DNA of 64,000 nucleotides from Chitinophagales bacterium. Lineage in GTDB: Bacteria > Bacteroidota > Bacteroidia > Chitinophagales > Chitinophagaceae. The stretch is taken from positions 2,356,001 through 2,420,000 of the forward strand of contig JACJXQ010000008.1 of NCBI GenBank assembly GCA_020636495.1. Direction: 5' to 3'. Made by a program: the position numbers and the translations under genes. Below are positions 1 through 12,547 of the stretch, piece by piece; within the stretch, counting starts at the first letter, position 1; each line of letters starts with the position of its first letter. The notes below the pieces were generated by a model, which was not told the origin of the DNA, made no database searches, and saw only the letters and a list, made by a program, of their open reading frames with translations.

Positions 1-98
1 AACAAGAGGTAAAAACAAAACAACTACCTAAGAACAACGAACAAAAGTCACCCGCAAAACCCAAAAAGAAGAGTTATAAGGAATGGCGAAAGAGATAA
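1..98 (+). CDS. C-terminal tail of an unidentified lysine-rich protein (partial at left edge)
   Basis: Frame 3 is open from the window edge to a TAA at 96-98 and gives 31 residues rich in Lys, Pro and Glu that end in a basic KEWRKR tail. The other two forward frames hit stops within about 30 bases. No domain is visible, so no function can be given. It would be convergent with the minus-strand gene at 141. The compositional bias looks like a real disordered basic tail, but the short length leaves chance possible. Confidence 0.4.
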   Translation, partial: QEVKTKQLPKNNEQKSPAKPKKKSYKEWRKR

Positions 99-140
99 CA
101 TACCGCAATAAAACATCTACTGCTCAATCCTGTACAGCAA

Positions 141-1328
141 CTAATTGTGCGGATCATAATCGAGTGCTTTCAGGGCATACCTTTTTGTGTCATTGCTAAA
201 ACCACCAACAACAAGCGTTACGGTAAAGGGATTGCCCGTAAAGTCTACAGCTCCTGTTAGTGCATAATTTACAATGTTATATTTAGCTCTCAATCCGACA
301 TAAACGGATTGACCTATATAGTACCTGTACCCAACACCAAAATTGAAATTGTAAGTCCAGGTAGATTCAGCTTTTAGATTATTTATGGTATCTGCATCTA
401 TCGCGTCAAAGCCATCCAGTCCTATTCCTGACAATACCAGCAACTCGTTTTTCTTTTTAGACCAGGTGCAGTACCCTGCATCCAAACCTATGTACCCACC
501 AAAATACTTATCTGTAACAACAACAGATTGATCAGATCGTACACGTTTTGCATTATAAGGTGTTTTCGATCTTAAAAAGTTAAATGCTACTGTTAGATCT
601 GTAGTTAGCTTTTTATATCTCATACCCATTTGTCCACCTACGCGTGGGTGTGTCCCCAGTATCGTGATATTGCCTGTTGGTATCCACACACCTCCCAGTA
701 ACGACCAATGAAACTCAGGCCTGTTTATATATTTATTTACCAGCTTATAGTACTCCTTGCTAATGTTGCTGCGCTCATATCTTCCCGTCTGTAAACTTAA
801 ATAGAAGTGTTCTGTACTATATCCATAAAACCTGCACAATAGATAATTTACCGTATTGGTGTCTTGTTTCAATTCTGCACACTTCATTTTAAAAAATTCC
901 GTAGAAAAACTATCAAACTCCTGCCCCACAGGCACATAACCGAAATATGGCTGACTATAATCATATGGCAGGTAGTTCCTGTTCTGTATCATTTCTGCCC
1001 TATGCATATAGTTTTCGAAATGATCAAAATTTTGCTCGTTTACAAATGAGTCAGCGTCACCACCTTTAGCAATTGCCAATATGACCCTTGCCCTGAAAAT
1101 AGGTTCACGCGTACCGCACTTACCCTCCCAGTAATTCAGCACCTGATCCGCTGAGTCGTATTGACGTGACTGTATAAACCCGGCAAATGAAATGGAACTT
1201 TGGTGTGCAATATCAGAACATTCAAAAGGCTTTTCGTACATATACCTTTTAGACACCGGCTCAGTCTGGCATGCAGCCCTGTAGGAGAGGCATGAGATAA
1301 TGATAAACAGAGTTATTCGGATATGCAT
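141..1328 (-). CDS. Hypothetical secreted protein with outer-membrane beta-barrel-like C-terminus
   Basis: This 395-residue protein starts with a hydrophobic signal sequence (about residues 1-20, ending ...RAACQ), so it is exported. The middle (about 25-200) is charged and rich in Tyr and Phe and has no family I recognise. From about residue 205 to the end, short stretches of alternating hydrophobic and polar residues with Gly/Tyr/Phe (for example GVGYRYYIGQ) look like antiparallel strands of an outer-membrane barrel in the style of Bacteroidota OMP_b-brl proteins. The start at 1328 is chosen because the signal peptide follows directly. It stands alone between the rRNA operon end and the partial gene at the left edge. 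An alternative is a periplasmic beta-sandwich protein. Confidence 0.7.
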   Translation of the reverse strand: MHIRITLFIIISCLSYRAACQTEPVSKRYMYEKPFECSDIAHQSSISFAGFIQSRQYDSADQVLNYWEGKCGTREPIFRARVILAIAKGGDADSFVNEQNFDHFENYMHRAEMIQNRNYLPYDYSQPYFGYVPVGQEFDSFSTEFFKMKCAELKQDTNTVNYLLCRFYGYSTEHFYLSLQTGRYERSNISKEYYKLVNKYINRPEFHWSLLGGVWIPTGNITILGTHPRVGGQMGMRYKKLTTDLTVAFNFLRSKTPYNAKRVRSDQSVVVTDKYFGGYIGLDAGYCTWSKKKNELLVLSGIGLDGFDAIDADTINNLKAESTWTYNFNFGVGYRYYIGQSVYVGLRAKYNIVNYALTGAVDFTGNPFTVTLVVGGFSNDTKRYALKALDYDPHN

Positions 1329-1437
1329 AATTCAAGAATATACAACTAAGGTAAAGATTGTAATTCAATGCCATATTTCCCTAAGGCTATTATTGCAATT
1401 AATAGACAATCGCCTATATGGCATTTCCCTAAAGCAA

Positions 1438-1470
1438 AAGACCCCTCAACAAAAAAGTTGAGGGGTCTTT
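1438..1470 (-). terminator. Rho-independent terminator of the rRNA operon
   Basis: A 12-bp GC-rich inverted repeat (AGACCCCTCAAC and its complement) with a six-base loop lies directly beyond the 3' end of 5S rRNA. On the minus strand it is followed by a short run of T. Position and structure fit an intrinsic terminator for the whole operon. Just beyond it, an 8-bp inverted repeat (TGCCATAT/ATATGGCA at 1368 and 1415) has no clear role. Confidence 0.85.
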
Positions 1471-1477
1471 CAGTAAA

Positions 1478-1584
<107 letters not shown>

Positions 1585-1702
1585 AGATCTTTAGTCATTG
1601 CCTTTTGGACTATAATAATATCGACATATCGGGAACAATTGATCTTGTATTAACGAACATGATTCTTAAAAAACTTGTTCTGATCTACCCTTCAAGAGTA
1701 AA

Positions 1703-4587
<2,885 letters not shown>

Positions 4588-4640
4588 TTTTTAGTGCTTT
4601 AGAAAAAACACGTTCTACAAAAAAAATTGCTACCCAATAT

Positions 4641-4653
4641 GTCAAAGAACTTC
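4641..4653 (-). promoter_or_regulatory. boxA-like antitermination element in the tRNA-23S spacer
   Basis: The minus strand reads GAAGTTCTTTGAC about 55 bp ahead of 23S. It resembles the rRNA boxA core (GCTCTTTAACA in E. coli) and closely matches the copy in the 16S leader at 6792-6804. A more diverged copy (ATTGTTCTTTGTAGA) lies at 5041-5055 between 16S and tRNA-Ile. Repetition ahead of each large rRNA fits binding of NusB/S10 during antitermination. Function is inferred from position and similarity. Confidence 0.55.
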
Positions 4654-4768
4654 GAGATCTTAAAAAACCTCTTGCTGATGTTAAGGACTTGAACCCAATG
4701 TACAGCCTGGTTACTGTTACATCATTTATATCTTACCACTCAATACCCATCCCCTCAGTCAAAAAAAG

Positions 4769-4842
4769 TGGAGGATATCGGAGTCGAACCGATGACCCCC
4801 TGCGTGCAAGGCAGGTGCTCTAGCCAGCTGAGCTAACCCCCC
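4769..4842 (-). tRNA. tRNA-Ala (anticodon TGC)
   Basis: The 74-nt minus-strand sequence folds as a tRNA. A 7-bp acceptor stem forms between GGGGGGT and ATCCTCC with discriminator A, followed by a D-arm (AGCTCAGCTGG), an anticodon loop CTTGCAC with TGC, and a T-arm with GGTTCGACTCC. No CCA is encoded. It lies in the 16S-23S spacer after tRNA-Ile, the usual arrangement. Confidence 0.97.
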
Positions 4843-4888
4843 ATCGGTAATAAGATACCTTACTATTATTAAGAACTTCAAAAAAAAG

Positions 4889-4962
4889 TAGACCCGCCCA
4901 GACTTGAACTGGGGACCTCTACATTATCAGTGTAGCGCTCTAACCACCTGAGCTACGGATCT
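4889..4962 (-). tRNA. tRNA-Ile (anticodon GAT)
   Basis: The 74-nt minus-strand sequence forms a 7-bp acceptor stem (AGATCCG with CGGGTCT, discriminator A), a D-arm with AGCTCAGGTGG, an anticodon loop CTGATAA with GAT, and a T-arm GTTCAAGTC. No CCA is encoded. It is the first of the two spacer tRNAs between 16S and 23S. Confidence 0.97.
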
Positions 4963-5102
4963 ATTTAAACCCCAACCCCTAAAGGGGCACAGTTTCATCA
5001 GATCCTTACTTCCGCATTAACCCCTAAGCGGCAGAACTATTCTACAAAGAACAATATCTTGAAAGATGGAAAAAAAACAACAGCTACCAGGCTCTAGCTC
5101 TA

Positions 5103-6628
<1,526 letters not shown>

Positions 6629-6791
6629 ATGAATTGTTCGTTCACTGACTAATTACTCATTTTTTAAAAAAGAGAATCAGACGTGTAACTTAATTTGTTA
6701 CGCTATTGTGGTTCCCGCCATCGGCGGGACCTTACCTGGCAATACAGAACTTCATCTGTATCGCGCTGTTGTTTTTTTTTATTTCCAATCT

Positions 6792-6804
6792 TTCAAAGAA
6801 CTTC
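6792..6804 (-). promoter_or_regulatory. boxA-like element in the 16S leader
   Basis: GAAGTTCTTTGAA on the minus strand, about 165 bp ahead of 16S, shares its core (GAAGTTCTTTGA) with the element ahead of 23S at 4641-4653. This fits an rRNA antitermination boxA in the transcribed leader. A shorter AAGTTCTTTTC string at about 7152-7162, between two of the promoters, may be a decayed copy. Confidence 0.55.
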
Positions 6805-6952
6805 AGAAATCTTCATGGCAAAATACCACCCGATCTCTTCTGTAAGTGATGAGGAGTTGAACCCCGATCCGCAGCCTCTATACCGCTTCACTATTACTAT
6901 TTTAAGAACTCCTTGTTATCTTTCCGTTACCGCTTTCCCCGCTAACGGAGTG

Positions 6953-6983
6953 CAAAGGTAGAAGGTGTTTTTCAATTTGCAAA
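6953..6983 (-). promoter_or_regulatory. rRNA promoter nearest to 16S
   Basis: On the minus strand a TTTG ends 19 bp before TACCTTTG, which matches the known Bacteroidota promoter form (-33 TTG, -7 TAnnTTTG). The base after the -7 box is C, followed by ACTCCG. Transcription would start near 6946, giving a leader of about 320 nt before 16S. Confidence 0.8.
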
Positions 6984-7073
6984 ATGTTTTTTAGATATTT
7001 TATTTCGCTATAAACACCCTGATAATCAATGTGTTCCGTTATGTTAAGAGCTATCCTTTTTGCGAAGGGAGTG

Positions 7074-7104
7074 CAAAGGTAGAAAAGTATTTTTACCCGC
7101 CAAA
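7074..7104 (-). promoter_or_regulatory. rRNA promoter, middle of three
   Basis: TTTG, a 19-bp spacer and TACCTTTG on the minus strand. The 3' part is the same GTAGA/TACCTTTGCACTCC block as in the promoter nearest to 16S, which suggests duplication. The centre-to-centre distance to that promoter is 121 bp. Confidence 0.8.
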
Positions 7105-7175
7105 TTTATTTTCAAAATTTCGAAAATAAATTTCCTGACTTGCTGCACTGAAAAGAACTTCGTTTTTTGGGACGG

Positions 7176-7206
7176 CAAAGATACAGCGCCCCATTATTTC
7201 TGCAAA
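7176..7206 (-). promoter_or_regulatory. rRNA promoter farthest from 16S
   Basis: TTTG, a 19-bp spacer and TATCTTTG on the minus strand; same layout as the two promoters downstream, with a different spacer. It lies only 77 bp beyond the stop codon of the helicase gene, so the rRNA transcript starts just after that gene ends. Confidence 0.75.
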
Positions 7207-7282
7207 GGATTTTTTCATTTTCAGGCATAGTAGTTATCCACACAGCTGTATGCAGCCACTCTACACGGTTTCCGCCATTTAG

Positions 7283-9778
7283 CTATACTGAGCCTGCCTC
7301 AGCCTGCATACGTTTTATGCGGTCCTGCAGCTTTTCACTGGTCAGTTCTTCACGCAGGCTATCTACTTTTATAGGGAAACAAAACGGTGTGAGCGTATCA
7401 GGACGCGCTATGATTATTTTACTGTTGGCGATACGCACCAAAGCATCATACAGGCGGGGGGCTTCCAGTTCATGTGTCAGCACCTCCCGGTAAGCCTGTT
7501 GCAGCAGCAAACTATTAGGCTCATTATCTACCAATACATCATACAGCAACCCTGTTGAGTTCTGCAAATGCCGCTGCTTTTTATACTCCCCGGGAAAACC
7601 CTGGAATATCAATCCTGATATCACTGCAACATCCCTGAACTTACGGCGTGTCATCTCGGTAGCATTCACGCTGCGCTGCAGGTCGGCATACCAGTTATCC
7701 GGCGAGAACAAAGTATGTATATCTTCTTCGCTTACAGGTATGGGCTGGTCGCTCAGCAGTTCAAAACCATAATCATTCATGGCGACGGACAGTGTTATGG
7801 GCTTGATCTTCGTCAGCCTGTATGCCAGCATAGATGCCATAGCATGGTGCACCAGCCGCCCTTCAAAAGGATATACGAACATATGATACCCGTCCTTGGT
7901 ATTGATGAACTCTACCAGCAACTCATCTTCTTTAGGTATGCGTGAATGTTCGCGCTGTGTATCAAACAACGGTTGCAGAAACTCCAGCAACTCGTTACCG
8001 GCAGGGTTCACTGATGCCTGCTGAAATGCCTGCCTGAGCACCAACCCCAGGTTGGCAGAAAGAGGCACCCTGCCCCCACCCCATGCAGGCACACGGGCAT
8101 TGGCGGCGGTCGACTTACGTACATACACCACCATATCTTTCACCTGCACCAGCTCAAGCTTGCGCCCTGCCAGCACAAAGGCATCCCCGGGTGTAAGGCT
8201 GGAGATAAAGTACTCCTCTATAGTACCTACATAGCCTCCGCTCATGAACTTTACCTGCATAATAGGGTCGCCGACAATAGTACCCATATGCATACGGTGC
8301 CGCATAGCCACCCGCCTGCTGGTGACACGGTACAGCCCGTCTATACAAACCACTTTATGATATTCGTCGTAGCCGTGCAGCGTTTTGCCACCTGTTGTTA
8401 TAAAAGAGAGCATCCAGTCCCACTCATCGTTGGCCAGGTCTGCATAACAATGGGTGGTCCTCACCTCTTCCAGCAGTTCGTCACTGACAAAACCATCACC
8501 CGTAGCAATGGTCACCATATATTGTATCAGCACATCGTAGGCCAGCACTACCGGTGTGCGGCTTTCTATTATCTCATCTTCATAGGCTTTCTTTAGTGCG
8601 GCGGCCTCTACTATCTCCAGCGAGTGTGTAGGCACAAAGTGTATATTACTCACCTCACCCGGGCGGTGACCGCTGCGCCCTGCCCTCTGCATGAACCGCG
8701 CTATCCCCTTGGGGCTGCCCACCTGTATCACCGTATCTACCGGGCGAAAGTCTACACCAAGGTCAAGGCTGGCGGTACACACTACTACCTGCAATGTTCC
8801 CTTATGCAGGTTTTCCTCCACCCACAGGCGCAGGTCCATATCAATACTGCTGTGGTGCAGGGCTATAGCCCCTGCCAGGTCGGGCGCCACATCCAGCAGG
8901 CTCTGGTACCAAAGCTCCGTTTGCGAACGCACATTGGTGAACAACAGTGTTGACTTATTATTCCTGATAACGGGCAGCACATGGTCCAGCATCCTGAGCC
9001 CCATATGCCCCGCCCACGGAAAACGCTCTACCGTTTCGGGCAATATAGTATGTATAGCCACCTCCTTGCGCAGGTCCGAACGGATAATGACACCATTATC
9101 CTCTGTACCCAGCAGCACGGCCATCGCCTCCTCCAGGTTGCCGATAGTAGCAGAGATACCCCAAATTCGCAATGGCATTAGGATGTCTCCGTCTTCTTTT
9201 GGGTTTTGGGTTTTGACTTTTGACCTTAAATACCTGATATGAGCCAGCGCAAGCTCCACCTGCACGCCCCGCTTACTACCCAGCAACTCGTGCCATTCGT
9301 CTACCACGATACATTTCAGGTGTTTGAAAAACCGGGCAGGATCTTTAGACGCCAGCAACAGGTGAATACTCTCCGGCGTGATGAGCAATATCTCGGGCAT
9401 ATGCCTTTTCTGCTTTTCACGGTCGGCAGTGGTGGTGTCTCCGTTGCGGATAGACACCTGCCAGGGAATGCCCAGCTCTTCCAGTGCTTCGGTCATGGCG
9501 CGGGCAATATCTTTGGCCAATGCCCTTAAGGGCGTCACCCACATCAGTTGAAGGCCATTGTTGATCTTTGTGGTATAATCGGGAGTATGATTGATATGGT
9601 CGATGACCACCGCAAGGAATACCGAATAGGTTTTGCCAAAACCCGTAGGCGCATTCACAATACCACTCTGCCCCTCCACATACATCTGCCACGTCTCCTC
9701 CTGGAAAGAGAACGGCTGCAGTCCTTTTGCAGACAGCCAGTTTTGTATCACCTGTAAGCCTTTGTTTCGGGGCATCAT
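7283..9778 (-). CDS. Lhr-like DEXH-box helicase (ligase-associated DNA damage response type)
   Basis: This superfamily 2 helicase of about 831 residues probably acts on DNA in repair. Visible motifs are APTGFGKT (Walker A, about 43-50), DEWHE (motif II, about 160), SAT (about 209) and QRAGRSGH (motif VI, about 364), followed by a long Lhr-type C-terminal region. Length and the DEWH box match the Bacteroidota 'ligase-associated DEXH box helicase' family. That family is usually encoded near an ATP-dependent DNA ligase, an exonuclease and a phosphoesterase, none of which is present here. The reading frame is open to 9811; I prefer the Met at 9778 because the family usually starts close to the conserved NWLSAKGLQPFSFQ segment. 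A second Met follows directly. Confidence 0.9.
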   Translation of the reverse strand: MMPRNKGLQVIQNWLSAKGLQPFSFQEETWQMYVEGQSGIVNAPTGFGKTYSVFLAVVIDHINHTPDYTTKINNGLQLMWVTPLRALAKDIARAMTEALEELGIPWQVSIRNGDTTTADREKQKRHMPEILLITPESIHLLLASKDPARFFKHLKCIVVDEWHELLGSKRGVQVELALAHIRYLRSKVKTQNPKEDGDILMPLRIWGISATIGNLEEAMAVLLGTEDNGVIIRSDLRKEVAIHTILPETVERFPWAGHMGLRMLDHVLPVIRNNKSTLLFTNVRSQTELWYQSLLDVAPDLAGAIALHHSSIDMDLRLWVEENLHKGTLQVVVCTASLDLGVDFRPVDTVIQVGSPKGIARFMQRAGRSGHRPGEVSNIHFVPTHSLEIVEAAALKKAYEDEIIESRTPVVLAYDVLIQYMVTIATGDGFVSDELLEEVRTTHCYADLANDEWDWMLSFITTGGKTLHGYDEYHKVVCIDGLYRVTSRRVAMRHRMHMGTIVGDPIMQVKFMSGGYVGTIEEYFISSLTPGDAFVLAGRKLELVQVKDMVVYVRKSTAANARVPAWGGGRVPLSANLGLVLRQAFQQASVNPAGNELLEFLQPLFDTQREHSRIPKEDELLVEFINTKDGYHMFVYPFEGRLVHHAMASMLAYRLTKIKPITLSVAMNDYGFELLSDQPIPVSEEDIHTLFSPDNWYADLQRSVNATEMTRRKFRDVAVISGLIFQGFPGEYKKQRHLQNSTGLLYDVLVDNEPNSLLLQQAYREVLTHELEAPRLYDALVRIANSKIIIARPDTLTPFCFPIKVDSLREELTSEKLQDRIKRMQAEAGSV

Positions 9779-9824
9779 GCAATAATAGCATATTTGAATT
9801 ATGTATCTCATCCCCCTATCTCCC

Positions 9825-9883
9825 CGTTCGGCGTAGTCCCCTGACTACGTCGTAAAGGAAACAAATCCCCTGATTTGTCACAA
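9825..9883 (+). repeat. Hairpin repeat module A, copy 1
   Basis: A 59-bp module that recurs at 12263-12321 with only three differences. It contains two small hairpins around the same CCCCTG loop: GTAGT-CCCCTG-ACTAC and ACAAAT-CCCCTG-ATTTGT. In the second copy the inner stem reads CAGAT/ATCTG instead of CAAAT/ATTTG, a paired change that keeps the helix. It lies directly before module B between the helicase start and the T9SS gene. Strand is arbitrary. Confidence 0.75.
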
Positions 9884-9939
9884 CTGGTCTGAGCCACCGC
9901 TCAGTCCCTAGACAAAACAAGCATCCGCTTGAATAACTG
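9884..9939 (+). repeat. Hairpin repeat module B, copy 1
   Basis: It begins CTGGTCTGAGC and is about 80 percent identical to 11046-11103. It contains CTGAGC-cacc-GCTCAG and CAAGC-atcc-GCTTG hairpins around a conserved TAGACAAAACAAGCATCC core. It abuts module A. No coding potential is apparent. Boundaries are approximate. Confidence 0.65.
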
Positions 9940-10010
9940 CAATTCCTTTTCTGATTCCCACAATAGTCCTTTGAAAACAACACCTGTAAAATCAAAGTTC
10001 AGCAAAAACA

Positions 10011-10910
10011 CTAATTGAATATGACCTTACCGGTAATAACGGCACCAGAACTAACCCCTGTAACCTTATAAACATATACACCCGTGCTGTAATCACCCTT
10101 TACAGATACTACACTACCCGCCTTTGCTCTTTCAGTAAAAACTATATCTCCTACCTTGTTATAAATCGTCATATTGTAATCATCTACCAGGTCCGGCAAC
10201 TTGATGTTTACCTTACCATGTGCAGGTTGTGGGTATACCTTCACTTTGTAATCTGTAATAGTATGTTGCATTACATTCAAGGTACTGTCTGCGCAATTGA
10301 ATTTAAACGGATGTTGAGGCGTAATTGTACTGCCCTTATTAGAGAAGCATATAAGATCTGACGATATTACAGGAAAAGCCAGGTTAGTTTGCACTAATGA
10401 GCCAATACCCTCAACCACCCAATAGTCTATATAGTAATGACTTACACTCTTGTAATGCATAGCTTTGTGTGCAATGCCATTTATGTTTATAGTGATTAAA
10501 GAATCAACATAATATATTGAATAGTTAGCACCGGGATCAAATACTGAATCGCCTACCTGGTAATTATAATCGTATAAAAGATATTCATTACCATTTGGTG
10601 CATTTATACCATAAACTTTATGTGTAGTTGTATCTTCCCTAAGATATTTTTTATAAGAGTAAGTCCAGGGGCCGGAAGTTCTTACCGATGACCAGTATTC
10701 CTCATACTCATTATACACAACACTATCTATCATTTTTGTGCCTGTAAAGTATCTATGTACAGAAACTGTGTCTGTATAACCAGGATGGCCTACATGAGAG
10801 TCCATATAAGTAAAGTACCATCTGTTTGAGAGGTCGGAAATGTGTATTTTTTGAGCGAAGATATCTGTTGTGATAAATAACAGGCTATATAGGAGTACAA
10901 AGGCTTTCAT
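10011..10910 (-). CDS. Secreted hypothetical protein with T9SS type A sorting domain
   Basis: A 299-residue protein with a clear signal peptide (MKAFVLLYSLLFITTDIFAQ). The N-terminal 200 residues are Tyr-rich and match nothing I recognise. The last ~75 residues (from VYPQPAHGKVNIKLPD to the final GKVIFN) form the beta-sandwich typical of T9SS type A C-terminal signals, with the usual N/QPAxG opening and a GVYVYKV strand near the end. It is therefore probably exported by the Por system and anchored to or released from the surface. The frame extends to 10949, but the Met at 10910 starts the signal peptide. It is flanked by hairpin repeats A/B on one side and B on the other. Confidence 0.85.
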   Translation of the reverse strand: MKAFVLLYSLLFITTDIFAQKIHISDLSNRWYFTYMDSHVGHPGYTDTVSVHRYFTGTKMIDSVVYNEYEEYWSSVRTSGPWTYSYKKYLREDTTTHKVYGINAPNGNEYLLYDYNYQVGDSVFDPGANYSIYYVDSLITININGIAHKAMHYKSVSHYYIDYWVVEGIGSLVQTNLAFPVISSDLICFSNKGSTITPQHPFKFNCADSTLNVMQHTITDYKVKVYPQPAHGKVNIKLPDLVDDYNMTIYNKVGDIVFTERAKAGSVVSVKGDYSTGVYVYKVTGVSSGAVITGKVIFN

Positions 10911-11045
10911 TATTAAAATGCTTATACTCAAATATAAACAAACGATCATATAGATTTCATTCTTTTTGTTATCTGCAAGTCATTTTTTCATTCTCAAAGC
11001 CCATCAATCAAAAAAATCACAATTCAAGACAAATAAAATTCCCCA

Positions 11046-11103
11046 ACTGGTCTGAGTGTCTCGCTCAGTCCGTAGACAAAACAAGCATCCACTTGGGTAA
11101 CTA
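11046..11103 (+). repeat. Hairpin repeat module B, copy 2
   Basis: Same orientation and core (TAGACAAAACAAGCATCC) as module B at 9884, with CTGAG-tgtctcg-CTCAG. Similarity fades gradually into the AT-rich region after it. It lies between the divergent T9SS gene and the terminase-like gene. The rest of 10911-11324 is AT-rich and holds one TATATTTG box (11215-11222) that may be the -7 element of the downstream gene; its -33 element is poor. Confidence 0.6.
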
Positions 11104-11324
11104 CATTTCCGTTCTTTATGGTCACAGCCTATCAAAAACCAAACTAATCCCTGTCCTGACAAATTCGGGAACAGTTCAAGAAAAATTAAATTTTACAAAA
11201 ACAATAAAATAACGTATATTTGCCTACATAAACAAAACGGATAATACCCACATTATCCCATTCTATCACCTTGATTCCATTAGCTAATAAGCTAATTACC
11301 GAATCAGCTAATCAACATCACACT

Positions 11325-12185
11325 ATGAAAATAGAACACGAACTGTTCGCCCATCATTACATCCTTACGGGCGATAAAGAAGCAGCCTACCGGAAGGCAT
11401 ATCCCAAAGCATCAGGCGAAGCACTGAAAATTGCGGCGCGCAAACTCATCAACCGTCCCGAAGTACGGGACTATATTACGCAGCAATTGACAGCCGTGCG
11501 TCGCGAAGCCGCAGACCGTTACCAGGAAGAACAGCAGCAACAGATGGAAGCGGAAAAAGCCACCATGCTGCTGAAACGCAAAAAGCTGTGCGATATAATA
11601 GAAGGCAGGGCGAAACAGAAAAAGTATTTCAAATTCAAAGACAGAATAGAAGTGATTGAGGTAGACTATACCCCCTTCGAAGTAATGCGGGCTATTGAGC
11701 TGGACACCAAGATAGAGAACGAATGGTACAGGCGCTACGGCAAACAAAATGCGGAACCTGCTCAACACCAGTCCAAACCCGAAAAAGACATCCGCGAACT
11801 GGAACGCAGGTATATTAAAAGCTACGAACGGACGGAATTTCTTTACGGCCCCGACTATATGGCAGGCTTAAGGGCCGAAATGGTAAGAGACAACCCCCAC
11901 ATGGCAAAACAATACGCTGAAAAAGGGTTGAGGGTGCTGGACTATATCCCTTCCAACGAAGACCTTGAGCGCATGAAGGCGGAACACGAAAAACGGTTTG
12001 AAGAATGGCGCGAGCACAAAAAGTTCATAGAAGAGCGTGAGGACGAGTACGAAGCCATCATCCATGAAATAGAACAGGGCAACCGGATTATCATCCCGGA
12101 CCTGCCCGACCCCGCGTCTTTACCCACCACAAACCCCGGGCAGCACATCCCGAAGATCATGACACCCCACCCAAAAACGAGATAA
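11325..12185 (+). CDS. Orphan phage terminase small subunit-like protein
   Basis: This 286-residue, highly charged protein has an N-terminal ~50-residue segment (FAHHYILTGDKEAAYRKAYP... to NRPEVRDYI) typical of the Terminase_2 helix-turn-helix: a Phe-x2-Tyr, an 'AAYRKAYP' helix, an 'AARKLINRPEV' helix. In phages this domain binds packaging sites on DNA. The rest is a long Glu/Lys/Arg-rich, probably helical or coiled-coil region without known domain. There is no large terminase, portal, capsid or integrase nearby, so it is not part of a visible prophage. The frame is open from 11271, but the Met at 11325 precedes the conserved segment. Repeat modules B and A lie on either side, which may mark transfer. 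Confidence 0.7.
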   Translation: MKIEHELFAHHYILTGDKEAAYRKAYPKASGEALKIAARKLINRPEVRDYITQQLTAVRREAADRYQEEQQQQMEAEKATMLLKRKKLCDIIEGRAKQKKYFKFKDRIEVIEVDYTPFEVMRAIELDTKIENEWYRRYGKQNAEPAQHQSKPEKDIRELERRYIKSYERTEFLYGPDYMAGLRAEMVRDNPHMAKQYAEKGLRVLDYIPSNEDLERMKAEHEKRFEEWREHKKFIEEREDEYEAIIHEIEQGNRIIIPDLPDPASLPTTNPGQHIPKIMTPHPKTR

Positions 12186-12229
12186 ACCGAACAAAGTGAG
12201 CTAGATGAGACAAATGAGAGACATATATC

Positions 12230-12261
12230 TACGATATCAAACGATACAAAACGATATAAAC
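12230..12261 (+). repeat. Three tandem 10-bp units CGATAYMAAA
   Basis: The sequence reads CGATATCAAA, CGATACAAAA, CGATATAAAC in direct succession. A similar array, inverted, lies at 55397-55431 beyond the yraN gene. It stands just before repeat module A copy 2. Function is unknown; it may be part of a dispersed element or an operator. Confidence 0.5.
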
Positions 12262-12262
12262 G

Positions 12263-12321
12263 CGTTCGGCGTAGTCCCCTGACTACGTCGTAAAGGAAGC
12301 AGATCCCCTGATCTGTCACAA
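12263..12321 (+). repeat. Hairpin repeat module A, copy 2
   Basis: Nearly identical to 9825-9883 and in the same orientation. It keeps the GTAGT-CCCCTG-ACTAC hairpin and has GCAGAT-CCCCTG-ATCTGT as the second hairpin, where one base pair has changed on both sides. It ends about 50 bp ahead of a TACCTTTG box (12373-12380) that may be the -7 element for the regulator gene at 12548. Confidence 0.75.
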
Positions 12322-12372
12322 TATCAACAAAAACTACTAACATTAGTGATACGGTCGGGGTCAGCCAGGTAC

Positions 12373-12380
12373 TACCTTTG
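12373..12380 (+). promoter_or_regulatory. Possible -7 box and leader of the phosphorelay operon
   Basis: TACCTTTG matches TAnnTTTG, but there is no TTG 19-20 bp upstream, so this is a weak call. The predicted leader of about 160 nt holds two direct repeats that begin exactly 60 bp apart (AATTCAGTTTGTTAGCA at 12415 and AATTCAGTATACTAGCA at 12475). They could bind a regulator, perhaps the LuxR-type protein encoded next. Confidence 0.35.
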
Positions 12381-12547
12381 TAACATTCCCGTAAATAGGC
12401 CCGGGAACAACTGAAATTCAGTTTGTTAGCAGATTGTTACACGGTAGTTACAGGCATGTTATCCGGGTGGGTACAATTCAGTATACTAGCAACAAAATTC
12501 AGATATTTGCCATAAGTAAGAGAGAGCCAATAAAAACACGAAAACAT

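Noticed and set aside
11325..12185. Prophage
   Set aside because: Only one terminase-like gene is visible; no integrase, large terminase, portal, capsid, tail or lysis genes, and no att-like flanks could be shown.
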